A stretch of 64,000 bases of DNA from Bacillota bacterium (GCA_030705955.1 JAUZPL010000008.1:28348-92347), one strand, 5' to 3'. Positions 1-9,065 are shown, numbered from the stretch's first letter. The notes: generated from the letters alone by a model not told the origin. Made by a program: numbers and translations.

Positions 1-1
1 T

Positions 2-730
2 ATCAGTACACCTGACTTTACCGTACCAAGTTCAGTTCAAGCGGTTAAAATTGAAAAAGGAACTATGCCTCCAAAATTAGCCGGTGCCTTTACACCACCT
101 AATGAGGTATTAACTGAGTATGCGGTTAAGGGCCATGCTTTGACAGATGTATCAGTTAAATATAACAAACTTGATCCTCCATCAAGTCCTTCTGCAACCT
201 ATGATCAGGCTAATAATCAAATTGTTTTGTCCTGGAACTATAATGATATTCCAGGAAAAACGGTACAATTTGATGTTAGTGCTTCATTAGACGGAGGATT
301 AGAACAAAAGCTTTCTTCTTCTTCTGAGAAAGGATTGAAGATAAGTAATCCAACACCAGGAGGTAAATATCTGTTTAAAATTGTTGCAACAAGTGCTAGT
401 GATACAAGTGATCCAGCAACGGTTTCCATTGAAATTCCAAACCCTGCCCAAAATAATCAGAACGGTCAAAGTGGGAATAACCAAAATGGTACTGGGGGTA
501 CAACTCCTCCGGCTACTTCACCAGATGGTAGTGGAAGTTCGCAAAATGGTGGTACAAACAGCGGCGGCGGTACAAATACTGGTACTGGTGGTACTGGCAC
601 AGGTTCTGGTGGCACTGGCACAGGTTCTGGCGGTACTGGCACAGGTTCTGGTGGCACTGGCACAGGTTCTGGTGGCACTGGCACAGGTTCTGGTGGCACC
701 GGAACCTCCGGTGGTACAACTCCTCACTAA
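2..730 (+). CDS. ponA: Penicillin-binding protein 1A, C-terminal part (5' end outside window)
   Basis: This is the 3' end of a bifunctional class A penicillin-binding protein (extracytoplasmic glycosyltransferase/transpeptidase for peptidoglycan). The frame is open from base 2; an internal ATG at 65 is not the start. What remains is the end of the transpeptidase region, a fibronectin type III-like domain (roughly 60-125 residues into the fragment) and a Gly/Thr/Ser/Asn-rich tail ending in five near-identical 7-residue repeats. No catalytic residues lie inside the window. The gene converges on ypoC, as ponA does in B. subtilis, which supports the identification. The fusion of an FN3 domain to a disordered tail is known for Bacillus PBP1A; the catalytic part cannot be checked here. 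Confidence 0.85.
   Translation: MSTPDFTVPSSVQAVKIEKGTMPPKLAGAFTPPNEVLTEYAVKGHALTDVSVKYNKLDPPSSPSATYDQANNQIVLSWNYNDIPGKTVQFDVSASLDGGLEQKLSSSSEKGLKISNPTPGGKYLFKIVATSASDTSDPATVSIEIPNPAQNNQNGQSGNNQNGTGGTTPPATSPDGSGSSQNGGTNSGGGTNTGTGGTGTGSGGTGTGSGGTGTGSGGTGTGSGGTGTGSGGTGTSGGTTPH
590..694 (+). repeat. Five tandem 21-bp repeats coding the PonA tail
   Basis: Five consecutive 21-bp units, differing only at wobble positions, each encode Gly-Thr-Gly-Thr-Gly-Ser-Gly. A degenerate sixth unit follows. Copy number is likely to vary by slippage, always in frame because the unit is a multiple of three. Confidence 0.9.
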
Positions 731-750
731 TAAAATTTAAAGTATACACA

Positions 751-787
751 AAATGGCTTGGATATAATCCAAGCCATTTGTTTTTGT
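751..787 (+). terminator. Terminator of ponA, probably also serving ypoC
   Basis: A perfect 13-bp stem (751-763 with 767-779) and 3-base loop are followed by GTTTTTGTTT on the plus strand. The minus-strand side has a weaker TTTTGTG run. It sits between the convergent ponA and ypoC genes. Confidence 0.85.
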
Positions 788-812
788 TTCAAAATATACT
801 GTTATTAAGGAA

Positions 813-1331
813 CTAGTTTTTTGATTGAGAGGATTTTTTTATGATACTTTTTTTAACGTAGTGCTTTCTCTGCTCTTCTATTAACTCTGATAATTGAACA
901 AATGAATGATAAAGCTTTGGTTTTAAAATAATAAATTCCAAACGTTCTCGAATATTAACAGGATGATATGGAAGTTGTTCAAGATGGATGGACTGGTCTA
1001 ATCTTACTGGGCAATCATTGCTCCAAAAAAGGAATTGAATAAATAATCCGATTCCTTTTTTCATATCTTCCTCTATCGTTTTTTGATCCATTTTTTGATG
1101 GAGCAAGGTTAACTCTTCCTTTTTACTAGTCCATTTTTCCAGTAGTTTAGGTAATGCTTCATTTGGATGTATCCAAGGCTTTGGCGCTGGAATTCCATTG
1201 TAGAAGTAAATTTCATAAATAAAATTCATTTCTTCAATTTCGCTTTTAATGTCTATTTCTTTGTTTTGTTCAAAAAAGAAAGAATGATTTAATTCTTTTG
1301 GCACCTGCACTCTTTTCATTGAGTCATCCAT
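813..1331 (-). CDS. ypoC: YpoC family protein
   Basis: A 172-residue, basic, soluble protein with no signal peptide or membrane segment. It is identified as YpoC from its size and from its fixed place between nth and ponA, as in B. subtilis. Visible features are a conserved-looking proline and tryptophan block near residues 48-60 (IPAPKPWIHPNEALP) and a central WSNDCPVRLDQ stretch. The start codon directly abuts the nth stop, so the two are cotranscribed and probably translationally coupled. The molecular function is unknown; the link with nth and dnaD suggests DNA metabolism only by association. Confidence 0.8.
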   Translation of the reverse strand: MDDSMKRVQVPKELNHSFFFEQNKEIDIKSEIEEMNFIYEIYFYNGIPAPKPWIHPNEALPKLLEKWTSKKEELTLLHQKMDQKTIEEDMKKGIGLFIQFLFWSNDCPVRLDQSIHLEQLPYHPVNIRERLEFIILKPKLYHSFVQLSELIEEQRKHYVKKSIIKKSSQSKN

Positions 1332-1985
1332 TCACTTCATCTTTCCTTTCATCCGTTTCTTTCCTTCACGACAAATATCAAGGAGTGGACATTTTTCACA
1401 TTGAGGATTTTGTGCTTTACAATGATACCTTCCAAAAAAAATCATGCGATGGTGGGCCACAGACCATTTTTCCTTCGGAATTTTCTTCATAAGGGATTTT
1501 TCTACCTCTAAAACGGAGTCTTTCCACCTGCAAAAGGCTAATCTCTTACTTACCCTTTCTACATGTGTATCAACAGCAATAGCTGGAATTCCAAAGGCAA
1601 CAGATATTACGACATTTGCCGTTTTTCGTCCAACACCTGGAAGTTCAATCAGAATATCTCTATCAGAAGGAATTTTGCCATCATATTGTTCAAGAACAAT
1701 GCGGCAAAGCCCTTGAATGTTTTTCGCCTTATTTCTGAACAATCCAATTGATTTTATATCATTTTGTAATTCTTCGAGAGTTACATCTAAATAATCCTGT
1801 GGTGTTTTATATTTTTCAAATAAACCCTTTGTTACTTTATTTACCAGTGCATCTGTACATTGAGCTGACAATAAAACAGCAATAACAAGTTCAAATGGAT
1901 TGGAATGATTAAGTTCACAATGTGCTTCAGGAAACATTTCCCCCATTTTGTCAATACAGAATTGTACTTGTGAATGATTAAGCAA
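1332..1985 (-). CDS. nth: Endonuclease III, base-excision repair glycosylase/AP lyase
   Basis: Removes oxidised pyrimidines from DNA and nicks the abasic site. The helix-hairpin-helix LPGVGRKTA (about residues 115-123) carries the catalytic lysine, and the aspartate in VDTHV (about 139) is the second catalytic residue. The C-terminal C-x6-C-x2-C-x5-C cluster binds 4Fe-4S. I place the start at the TTG at 1985, preceded by AGAGGTGAT. This gives 217 residues beginning like other Nth proteins. The longer frame back to 2033 runs through the dnaD terminator and has no ribosome site. The gene lies downstream of dnaD and abuts ypoC. Confidence 0.96.
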   Translation of the reverse strand: MLNHSQVQFCIDKMGEMFPEAHCELNHSNPFELVIAVLLSAQCTDALVNKVTKGLFEKYKTPQDYLDVTLEELQNDIKSIGLFRNKAKNIQGLCRIVLEQYDGKIPSDRDILIELPGVGRKTANVVISVAFGIPAIAVDTHVERVSKRLAFCRWKDSVLEVEKSLMKKIPKEKWSVAHHRMIFFGRYHCKAQNPQCEKCPLLDICREGKKRMKGKMK

Positions 1986-2003
1986 GAATATCACCTCTTT
2001 TTC

Positions 2004-2042
2004 ACTAAAAAATAAGATAACGAGGGAAACCATTCCCTCGTT
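2004..2042 (-). terminator. Terminator downstream of dnaD
   Basis: A 10-bp inverted repeat (2019-2028 with 2033-2042) is followed on the minus strand by ATCTTATTTTTT. It lies between dnaD and the nth TTG start, so nth and ypoC depend on read-through or a promoter I did not find. Confidence 0.65.
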
Positions 2043-2052
2043 GTTTAGAAAA

Positions 2053-2751
2053 CTATTGTTCTAACCAGTTATAAAAGGGTACTGATGGTTCCTGACTTTG
2101 TTCCTGTGAAGAACGTCCTTTAACCTGCTTTTGCCGAAATTTTCTACCTTGACTTTTTGCTTGTTCAACTGTCTTTATTCCGTTTTTCTTCCATTCAAAA
2201 AGAATTCGGTCAATATAACGAAAATTCAATTTTCCTGACATGACAGCTTCCCTTAAGGCAGCTTTAATAATAACTGGATCATGGTGATCATCATCCAACC
2301 ACATCGCTAGCGACTCACATTCAAACGGGGATAAAGGTCTTCCAAATTCCTTTTCAAAACATGTATATAAATCTGTTTCCAATGATTGTTTATTTAAAGC
2401 ATTGGTATTATTTTGGCGCAGAAGAAACTGATCCACTAGCCTTTCCCATAGTGGCTCTAACGAATATTTTTCAAACCGAATTCCTTCTTCAGAGTAAGCA
2501 TCTATAATTTCTATAATCCCATGCTGAATTAGTTTTCTTAAAATTTCCGTACACTCTGAAGTAGATATTGTCATGCGAGATGATAACTCTTCAGGGGTAG
2601 GAAACTCATTTCCCTTTTGTAAAAAAGTCATAAGTTGTAATAGGAGCATAAGTTCATATTCATTTAATTTAATATTTCTATACTCTGATAATAGCAAAAC
2701 AGGAATCGCAATCGTTCCCTCTTGAATCCAAGAAATGATACTTGATTTCAT
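2053..2751 (-). CDS. dnaD: DNA replication initiation protein DnaD
   Basis: Primosomal protein that remodels DNA and helps load the replicative helicase with DnaB and DnaI. It has 232 residues, the same as the B. subtilis protein. An N-terminal winged-helix domain spans about 1-110 (NEYELMLLLQ, FPTPEELSSRM). The C-terminal DnaD domain at about 130-200 contains RPLSPFECESLAMW and FRYIDRILFEWKKNGI. The C-terminus VPFYNWLEQ is the family ending. I chose the ATG at 2751, which has GAGGTG seven bases upstream; the open frame extends to 2781 without support. In B. subtilis asnS follows dnaD upstream of aspB; here aspB is the neighbour. Confidence 0.97.
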   Translation of the reverse strand: MKSSIISWIQEGTIAIPVLLLSEYRNIKLNEYELMLLLQLMTFLQKGNEFPTPEELSSRMTISTSECTEILRKLIQHGIIEIIDAYSEEGIRFEKYSLEPLWERLVDQFLLRQNNTNALNKQSLETDLYTCFEKEFGRPLSPFECESLAMWLDDDHHDPVIIKAALREAVMSGKLNFRYIDRILFEWKKNGIKTVEQAKSQGRKFRQKQVKGRSSQEQSQEPSVPFYNWLEQ

Positions 2752-2771
2752 CTTTACACACCTCAATATAA

Positions 2772-2801
2772 AGTATACCATGACAACACCCTAATCGTCA
2801 G
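2772..2801 (-). promoter_or_regulatory. Possible SigA promoter of dnaD
   Basis: On the minus strand, CTGACG and TATACT are separated by 18 bases, with the -10 at 2772-2777. The predicted start lies about 14 bases before the dnaD ATG, just enough for its ribosome site. The -35 has two mismatches. Confidence 0.4.
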
Positions 2802-2841
2802 ATAACAACTTTTGTAAAGCTGAAATTCGTTGAAAAATCGT

Positions 2842-2870
2842 AAATTAAAAAGCCTGCTTTTAGGCAGGCT
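2842..2870 (-). terminator. Terminator of aspB
   Basis: A stem of AGCCTGC and GCAGGCT (2851-2857 with 2864-2870) is followed on the minus strand by TTTTAATTT, directly downstream of the aspB stop. Confidence 0.9.
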
Positions 2871-2882
2871 CTTTAATTATTT

Positions 2883-4076
2883 TTATTTTTCCATTTTGGA
2901 TTCAACGAATTGATGAATTCGCCGAACTGCTTCTTCAAGTAATTCAAGAGAGGTAGCATAGGAAAGGCGAATATTATCTGGTGTTCCAAATCCTGAACCT
3001 GGAACAACCGCTACTTTCGCATCAACAAGCAATGCTTCAACAAATGCATCTACATCTTGAAATCCTGCACTAGTAGCAGCTGCCTTTACATTCGGATACA
3101 AATAGAAAGCTCCCTGTGGCTTTACACAAGTAAATCCTGGTATAGCAATCAATTTTTCATAAATAATTTCTAGTCTTTTCTCAAATGCCTGGCGCATTTC
3201 TTCTACAGGCTCCTGTGAGCCATTATAGGCTGCAATGGAGGCATATTGAGATGTTGTAGTTGGATTTGAAGTACTGTGGCTTGCAAGATTTGTCATTGCT
3301 TCAATAATATTTTTATTTCCAGCAGCATACCCAATTCTCCATCCTGTCATGGAATGGGATTTTGAGACTCCGTTGATCACAATCGTCTGCTCTTTAAGTT
3401 CGGGAGACAATTGAGCAATAGAAACATGCTGTTGGCTGCCATATATTAATTTTTCATAAATCTCATCTGAAATAATAAGAATATTATTTTTAAGGCAAAC
3501 ATTACCTAACTCTCTTAACTCTGTTTCTGAGTATATAACTCCTGTTGGATTGCTTGGAGAATTAATAATTACTGCCTTTGTTTTTGGAGTAATCGCTTCT
3601 TTTAATTGTTCAGAAGTAATCTTAAATTCATTGCTTTCAAACCCCTCAATATAAACAGGCTTTCCTCCTGCCAGCTTTACTTGCTCAGGATAACTTACCC
3701 AATATGGAGTTGGAATGATTACTTCATCAGCGTCATTTAATAATACTTGAAATAAGGTGTACAAAGCGTGCTTCGCTCCACTCCCCACCATTACTTCGTT
3801 TAAATTATAAGTAATACCTTGGTCCTTTTTAAATTTTTCAATAATTGCCTTCTTTAAAGCAGGAAGCCCTCCTGAAGGAGTATACTTTGTTTGCCCCTCA
3901 TTCATTGATTGAACTGCTGCATCTAAAATATGCTGAGGCGTATTAAAATCGGGTTCACCTGCACCCAATCCGATTACATCTACTCCCTGTGCCTTTAATT
4001 CCTTCGCTTTTGCTGTGATTGCCAATGTTGAAGAAGGGGTTAAAGCCAATACTCTATTTGACAATAGAAATTCCAT
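2883..4076 (-). CDS. aspB: Aspartate aminotransferase (class I/II, PLP)
   Basis: Transfers the amino group between aspartate and 2-oxoglutarate. It is a cytosolic class-I PLP aminotransferase of 397 residues. Visible motifs are GLGAGEPDFNTP near the N-terminus, NSPSNPTG, SDEIYE, and the PLP-binding lysine in NGVSKSHSMTGWRIGY. The ATG at 4076 follows GGAGGAATTAGA and aligns with the start of the B. subtilis protein; the frame is open to 4112 but overlaps ypmB there. ypmB ends 22 bases upstream, so the two probably share a transcript. Confidence 0.95.
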   Translation of the reverse strand: MEFLLSNRVLALTPSSTLAITAKAKELKAQGVDVIGLGAGEPDFNTPQHILDAAVQSMNEGQTKYTPSGGLPALKKAIIEKFKKDQGITYNLNEVMVGSGAKHALYTLFQVLLNDADEVIIPTPYWVSYPEQVKLAGGKPVYIEGFESNEFKITSEQLKEAITPKTKAVIINSPSNPTGVIYSETELRELGNVCLKNNILIISDEIYEKLIYGSQQHVSIAQLSPELKEQTIVINGVSKSHSMTGWRIGYAAGNKNIIEAMTNLASHSTSNPTTTSQYASIAAYNGSQEPVEEMRQAFEKRLEIIYEKLIAIPGFTCVKPQGAFYLYPNVKAAATSAGFQDVDAFVEALLVDAKVAVVPGSGFGTPDNIRLSYATSLELLEEAVRRIHQFVESKMEK

Positions 4077-4098
4077 TCTAATTCCTCCATAGAATTTT

Positions 4099-4575
4099 TT
4101 ATAGGTTTTCAATATTCCTTAACCACTCACCTGATTCAAAGGAAATATAGTAATAATTTATCAAATTGTGATTAGAAAGATAATAAATTTCCCATAAAGG
4201 TGTATTTTTTTCCATACCAAGGCGGACCGCCACAATTTTTTCAGGATGTTTTAAACTTACTACTTTTTGAATAGCCTCTGCCTTTGATAATCCACTATTT
4301 GCCCTTTTCACAATTACCTTTTTACTTTTCTCGGGTATCCAAACAATAATCTTTTCACCACGTTTATTGGTGCCTTCGACAACATCTACCGTTTCAAGAC
4401 CATGGTAAAGTTGATAATTGGTTACTTTTTTTATATATGCTTTTTTTTCGGCAAATGAGATAGCATTTTGCTCTGCAGATTTAATTGGCGCCATTGCTGT
4501 AATGTATATTTTAATAAAGGTGCCTATGCTTGCCAAAACAATGAAAATTAAAAACGGTAAAATCCACTTTTTCAC
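4099..4575 (-). CDS. ypmB: YpmB-like membrane-anchored PepSY-type protein
   Basis: A 158-residue protein with one N-terminal hydrophobic anchor (about 4-26) and an extracytoplasmic part. The C-terminal half resembles a PepSY/DUF5590 fold (SKAEAIQKVVSLKHPEKIVAVRLGME, PLWEIYYL, YYYISFESGEW). It corresponds to YpmB by its position upstream of aspB. The function is unknown; related PepSY domains are thought to inhibit or chaperone secreted enzymes. No YpmA homologue is visible between this gene and dinG. Confidence 0.8.
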   Translation of the reverse strand: MKKWILPFLIFIVLASIGTFIKIYITAMAPIKSAEQNAISFAEKKAYIKKVTNYQLYHGLETVDVVEGTNKRGEKIIVWIPEKSKKVIVKRANSGLSKAEAIQKVVSLKHPEKIVAVRLGMEKNTPLWEIYYLSNHNLINYYYISFESGEWLRNIENL

Positions 4576-4853
4576 TTTTCTTCACTTCTTTATGTACGAT
4601 AAATAGTAAATATCGCTTTATTTTGGTCCTCGTTATTCCTTCGATGTTTCTATCTAGCCAATTACATTTTTGTATCAATCAGAATGATGATGGAGCCTAG
4701 CGGTTGATAGAACCTCTATATTTGCTTTCCATTCATGAAACCCTCTTTCATCCCATTAAAAACGTGAAACAATGTACATTCTTTTAAACATTATAACAGG
4801 TGACAGCGTAATGGCTATACAAATACAAAAATTTCCGTAAACTTTTTTAAAGA
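4576..4853. other. Non-coding gap between dinG and ypmB
   Basis: This 278-base gap has no convincing gene. B. subtilis carries the small gene ypmA here, and I see no frame resembling it. A TATAAT-like hexamer on the minus strand near 4790-4795 lacks a good -35, so a ypmB promoter is only possible. Confidence 0.5.
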
Positions 4854-7655
4854 CTATAGCCACTCTTTCACTATTTCTACTATTTGATCAATCGGCCCAC
4901 TCTCAACTGTTGCAGTTGGAATTGATTTTAAGAAAGCATTCCCATATTTTGTCGTAATAATTCGCTTATCAAAAATTATCATTACTCCCTTATCTGATTC
5001 TGCCCTAATTAGGCGCCCAAATCCTTGCTTAAACCTTAGAACGGCATCAGGTAATGAATAATCTGAAAAAGCATTGCCTCCATTTTTCATAATATACTCG
5101 CATTTTGCTTCTGTATAGGGTTCATCTGGTGGACTAAAGGGGAGCCTTACAATGACGAGACAAGATAAATCCTCCCCAGGGATGTCAATTCCTTCCCAAA
5201 AGCTACTTGAACCAAGTAAAATCGCTTTTTCGTATTTTTGAAAATATCTTGTCAAGCGGGTTTTACTCCCACTCGTAATGCCTTGTGCTAAAATAGCAAA
5301 TTCCGATAAAAAACCACTTTCTTTTATCAATTCAAATGTTTTTTGAAGCATTTCTTGTGAGGTAAAAAGAATGAGCATCCTTCCCTTTGTAGCCTCTGCA
5401 ATAGAAATAATTTGTTCTGTGATTGAAATAACATATTCATCAACGGATACTGTCTTAATTTCTGGTAAATCTTCTGGTATGAGTATTTTTACCTGATTTT
5501 TAAAATTAAACGGTGAAGGGATTTTTAACACTGCAGAGTGATCGGTATGAATCCCCAATTCCTTCATAATAAAATCAAAGGAATGATTAACCGTTAATGT
5601 TGCTGAAGTAATGACAACACTTTTTTTCATTTTAAAAAAATGATTTGAAAGATCATCTGAAATTGATATAGGCTGCGCAAAAATGGTTGTAACATTTTGC
5701 GGAGAACGAAGATCCATTTCCACCCATCTTATAAGATTAGATTCAGGTAACATCATTTCTTGAAAATTTTTTCTCAACACTTCTATGTCGGTTTGAATGG
5801 CCAATAGTTCTTCGAAATGCTTCATTTGGCCAATCGTTAAAAACATTTCATGGCCTTTAATTAAGGTTATCCTTTCATTTACATATGAGTAAATGTCTCT
5901 TAGTAAAAATGCACATCTTTCGGCAGAATGAAAAAGTGCAAGGAGATCTTCTCCCTTTTCCTTTTGGTTTAACTTAACCCTTAGCCTATTCATTCCCTTA
6001 CTATTTTTTGCTTTTCTTTTTACGAAGAGGGAAGTTACTTTAAAAAACTCATCAATTTCATAAAATAAATCAGAAATGATGTTGTTTAATTCAAATGAAT
6101 GAATAATGTCATCCTTCTTCACCTTCATATCATCTAAAAGCTCTTCCAATATATAAAATAATTGCCGCTCCTCATAACGACCTAATTGTGCCAGTAACAT
6201 CCGTATAGATAAATAATCTAATGTTCTTCCAAAAAATTTGGATGCTGCTTTTCCAAAATGATGGCCCTCATCAAGGACAACATATTCACATTCTGGTAAA
6301 ATATTTTGATGATTTGTTAAATCCGCAAGTAATAGGGAATGATTGGTTATAATAATGTCTGCATCTTCTGCCTCTTTTCTTGCTTTTAAATAAAAATCCT
6401 TTTCCTTCCATTCCTCATTTTGCCAAAGTGTAAATTGGTCATTTTTTACTTTATTCCAATATAATAACCCGCCACTTGATAAATTTAGCTCATCTTGATC
6501 TCCAGTTTCTGTTTCCATAAGCCAAATTAGAATCTGCATTTTGGTTAAAGTAGTATCATAATTATCATTTTCATCAGATAATGTTTGAACGAATCTTTTT
6601 AAGCTTATGTAGTGTCCTCTGCCCTTTAATAAAACAGCTTTTAACTGGAATGGAACTATTTTTTGAAGCAACGGTATTTCCTTTTTTAGTAATTGCTCCT
6701 GCAGTTGGATTGTATGTGTGCTAACAATTATAGGATGCCTTTTTTTCTTCGAAAAATAGGCCGCGGGTAACAAATAACCTATCGATTTGCCTATTCCGGT
6801 GCCTGCCTCGATAACAGAATGTCTTTGTTCGAGGAAGGATTCATACACCATATCCATCATTTTAAATTGGCCTTCTCTTCTTTCAAATGCCGGAAAAGCC
6901 TTTTTTAATGCTCTAGCTTTCTCTTCATCATTATCAGGAAAATCATTTCCATCCACATTTTGTTTGTTCGTTTCGTTTGTGGGTACATTTTTTAAAACAA
7001 TTCCATTGAAGATTTCTAATGTTCTAGAAAGTTCCTCTATCTGTTTATTTTTTTCAATTAATAATTCATCCAAAAATTGCTGAACATCACTTTTTAAGCC
7101 ACCTGATAGTTGTGATAACTGGTTCAATACTATTTTTGGTAAGGATAAAAGCTTTTCGAAAAAAATAAGAAGAAGTTCTGCTGTCACAAACGCATCGCTG
7201 TCAGCTTGATGCGGACGGTCATGATTAAGTTCCTTCATTTCAGCTAATTCAGTTAATTTATATCCGTCAGCTGTTGGGTAAAGAATCCTGGCCAATTCTA
7301 CCGTATCCAAAACAGGACCATAGAAACCTTCAAAACCGGCTTGAATTAATTCTTGTTGAAGAAAAGATAAATCAAATAGTACGTTATGGGCTACAAAATA
7401 TGAATTTTCTAGTAAAGAAACAATTTTCGGTGCTATCTCTGAAAAGTCTGGTGCATCTTGAACCATTTCATTATTTATTCCTGTTAATTCTTCTATAAAG
7501 GCTGGTATTTGTTTCCGTGGATTAAGAAGCGATGAAAACTTTTCGATAATCTTCCCATTTTCAATTACTACGGCAGCAAATTGAATAATCCTATCACCTT
7601 TTTTAGGAAGATTGCCTGTTGTTTCTAAATCAACTACAACATATTTATTGAGCAT
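4854..7655 (-). CDS. dinG: DinG-type 3'-5' exonuclease / helicase-like ATPase
   Basis: A 933-residue fusion of a DnaQ-like exonuclease and an XPD-like helicase, the form typical of Bacillus and Staphylococcus. The exonuclease domain (about 1-170) shows VVDLETTG, HNVLFDLSFL and HQADSDA. The helicase part carries Walker A EAGTGIGKS near residue 285, a DEGHH Walker B box, SSFWEGIDIPG and QGFGRLIR. The iron-sulfur cysteine set of E. coli DinG is not apparent. The staphylococcal homologue is reported to act as a nuclease rather than a helicase. The ATG follows AGAGGTG. I see no LexA box upstream. Confidence 0.95.
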   Translation of the reverse strand: MLNKYVVVDLETTGNLPKKGDRIIQFAAVVIENGKIIEKFSSLLNPRKQIPAFIEELTGINNEMVQDAPDFSEIAPKIVSLLENSYFVAHNVLFDLSFLQQELIQAGFEGFYGPVLDTVELARILYPTADGYKLTELAEMKELNHDRPHQADSDAFVTAELLLIFFEKLLSLPKIVLNQLSQLSGGLKSDVQQFLDELLIEKNKQIEELSRTLEIFNGIVLKNVPTNETNKQNVDGNDFPDNDEEKARALKKAFPAFERREGQFKMMDMVYESFLEQRHSVIEAGTGIGKSIGYLLPAAYFSKKKRHPIIVSTHTIQLQEQLLKKEIPLLQKIVPFQLKAVLLKGRGHYISLKRFVQTLSDENDNYDTTLTKMQILIWLMETETGDQDELNLSSGGLLYWNKVKNDQFTLWQNEEWKEKDFYLKARKEAEDADIIITNHSLLLADLTNHQNILPECEYVVLDEGHHFGKAASKFFGRTLDYLSIRMLLAQLGRYEERQLFYILEELLDDMKVKKDDIIHSFELNNIISDLFYEIDEFFKVTSLFVKRKAKNSKGMNRLRVKLNQKEKGEDLLALFHSAERCAFLLRDIYSYVNERITLIKGHEMFLTIGQMKHFEELLAIQTDIEVLRKNFQEMMLPESNLIRWVEMDLRSPQNVTTIFAQPISISDDLSNHFFKMKKSVVITSATLTVNHSFDFIMKELGIHTDHSAVLKIPSPFNFKNQVKILIPEDLPEIKTVSVDEYVISITEQIISIAEATKGRMLILFTSQEMLQKTFELIKESGFLSEFAILAQGITSGSKTRLTRYFQKYEKAILLGSSSFWEGIDIPGEDLSCLVIVRLPFSPPDEPYTEAKCEYIMKNGGNAFSDYSLPDAVLRFKQGFGRLIRAESDKGVMIIFDKRIITTKYGNAFLKSIPTATVESGPIDQIVEIVKEWL

Positions 7656-7764
7656 TTCATTAACACCTCTAACTTTTATACAACTCCAACGGTAACATAA
7701 AAATAGTCAAAAAGGAAAAAAACCATGTTTTAAGAAGGAAATGTTTTTTACACTTATTATATAA

Positions 7765-7799
7765 TATTAAAAAAAGAAAAATCCCCATACATGGGGATT
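7765..7799 (-). terminator. Terminator of the panBCD operon
   Basis: A 9-bp stem (7780-7788 with 7791-7799) overlaps the panD stop codon and is followed on the minus strand by TTTCTTTTTTT. Confidence 0.9.
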
Positions 7800-8181
7800 A
7801 CAAAATTGTATGTGCTGGTTCCGCATTCAAAAGCTCTTTAATTCGATTGTTTTCATCCATAAGCGCTACTTTTGGCTTGTGACCAGGTACCTCTTCTTCG
7901 GAGATCATCACATAGGAAATGATAATGACAACATCTCCGACCTGAACAAGTCTAGCTGCAGCACCATTTAAACAAATGACGCCACTACCTCGTTCCCCAG
8001 GTATAATATAGGTCTCTAAACGAGCACCATTATTATTATTTACAATGGCTACTTTTTCATTTGCAACCATTCCAACTGCATCTAATAGATCCTCATCAAT
8101 CGTGATGCTTCCAACATAGTTTAAATTTGCTTCCGTTACTGTAGCTCGATGTATTTTTGAATTCATCATGGTGCGAAACAT
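7798..8181 (-). CDS. panD: Aspartate 1-decarboxylase proenzyme
   Basis: Makes beta-alanine from aspartate for pantothenate synthesis. It is a 127-residue pyruvoyl enzyme. The self-cleavage site Gly24-Ser25 is present in NYVGSITID; Ser25 becomes the pyruvoyl group. Other family residues are Lys9 in NSKIHRATV and the NGAAARL motif. It is the last gene of panB-panC-panD, 35 bases after panC, and its stop lies inside the operon terminator. Confidence 0.97.
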   Translation of the reverse strand: MFRTMMNSKIHRATVTEANLNYVGSITIDEDLLDAVGMVANEKVAIVNNNNGARLETYIIPGERGSGVICLNGAAARLVQVGDVVIIISYVMISEEEVPGHKPKVALMDENNRIKELLNAEPAHTIL

Positions 8182-8216
8182 GAATGGTTCCTCCTCTATT
8201 CTTTAAAACCAATATT

Positions 8217-9065
8217 TTATTTAATCTCTAAGATTACATTATCAATTAAACGAACCATTGAAAATTTTACTGCTAAAGCGATGATTATGGAACCCTCTAA
8301 TTTTTCCAAGGGGTCTAAACCAGGATAACTATAGACTTCAACATAATCAATCACACTATTTGTCTCATTCTCAATGGTTTCTTTTACTAAAGAAATGATT
8401 TTTAATGGATCCCTTTCACCTTTTTCAATCATGTCCTGTGCCATTTCTAAGCTTTTATAAAGTGTTGGGGCCTGCTTTCTTTCATCAGGTAGTAATTTCA
8501 CATTTCTTGAGCTTTTTGCAAGTCCATCCTCTTCCCGAACAATATCAACAGGAACAAGCTCAATAGGAAAGTTAAAATCGGAAATTAAGCCTTGAATGAC
8601 GGCAACCTGCTGTGCGTCTTTTTTTCCAAAATATGCCCTCGTTGGCAAGGCAATATGAAATAGCTTGGTCAAAACAGTCGCAACCCCATCAAAATGACCT
8701 GGACGAGATTTTCCACAAAGAACATTTGTACGTTCTTGAACAATCACCTTAATGGTAGATGGGTTTGGGTACATCTCTTCGACAGATGGATAAAAAAGAA
8801 AATCAACATTTTCACCCATTGCAAGTTCCTGATCTTTTTCAAAATCGCGAGGGTATGTTTCATAATCTTCATTTGGGCCAAATTGAATAGGATTAACAAA
8901 TATACTAATTGTAACTATATCGTTTTCCTGTCTTGCTTTTCTCATTAAGGTGAGATGTCCTTCATGAAGGAAACCCATTGTAGGGACAAATCCAATTGAT
9001 TTTCCCATATCTTTTTGTTTTAACATCTCAGCTTGCATTTCTTTGATTGTTGTTATAACTTTCAT
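8217..9065 (-). CDS. panC: Pantothenate synthetase
   Basis: ATP-dependent condensation of pantoate with beta-alanine to give pantothenate. The 282-residue protein has the cytidylyltransferase-type signature [13 protein letters not shown] (HxGH), [15 protein letters not shown], the ATP-binding region YFGKKDAQQ, and KSSRNV near the end of the catalytic domain. The start ATG overlaps the panB stop by four bases (ATGA), indicating translational coupling. Confidence 0.97.
   Translation of the reverse strand: MKVITTIKEMQAEMLKQKDMGKSIGFVPTMGFLHEGHLTLMRKARQENDIVTISIFVNPIQFGPNEDYETYPRDFEKDQELAMGENVDFLFYPSVEEMYPNPSTIKVIVQERTNVLCGKSRPGHFDGVATVLTKLFHIALPTRAYFGKKDAQQVAVIQGLISDFNFPIELVPVDIVREEDGLAKSSRNVKLLPDERKQAPTLYKSLEMAQDMIEKGERDPLKIISLVKETIENETNSVIDYVEVYSYPGLDPLEKLEGSIIIALAVKFSMVRLIDNVILEIK

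Noticed and set aside
590..694. Tandem repeats as a CRISPR array
   Set aside because: Units are contiguous without spacers and are coding in the ponA frame.
466..749. Open frames opposite and alongside the PonA repeat, including a proline/valine-rich one
   Set aside because: They are forced by the 21-bp repeat, have no ribosome site, and lie wholly within ponA or its terminator.
4690..4760. Short minus-strand frame (about 11 codons) in the dinG-ypmB gap
   Set aside because: Too short, no ribosome site, and no resemblance to YpmA.
7640..7760. LexA (SOS) operator upstream of dinG
   Set aside because: I looked for GAAC-N4-GTTC and found none in the upstream gap.
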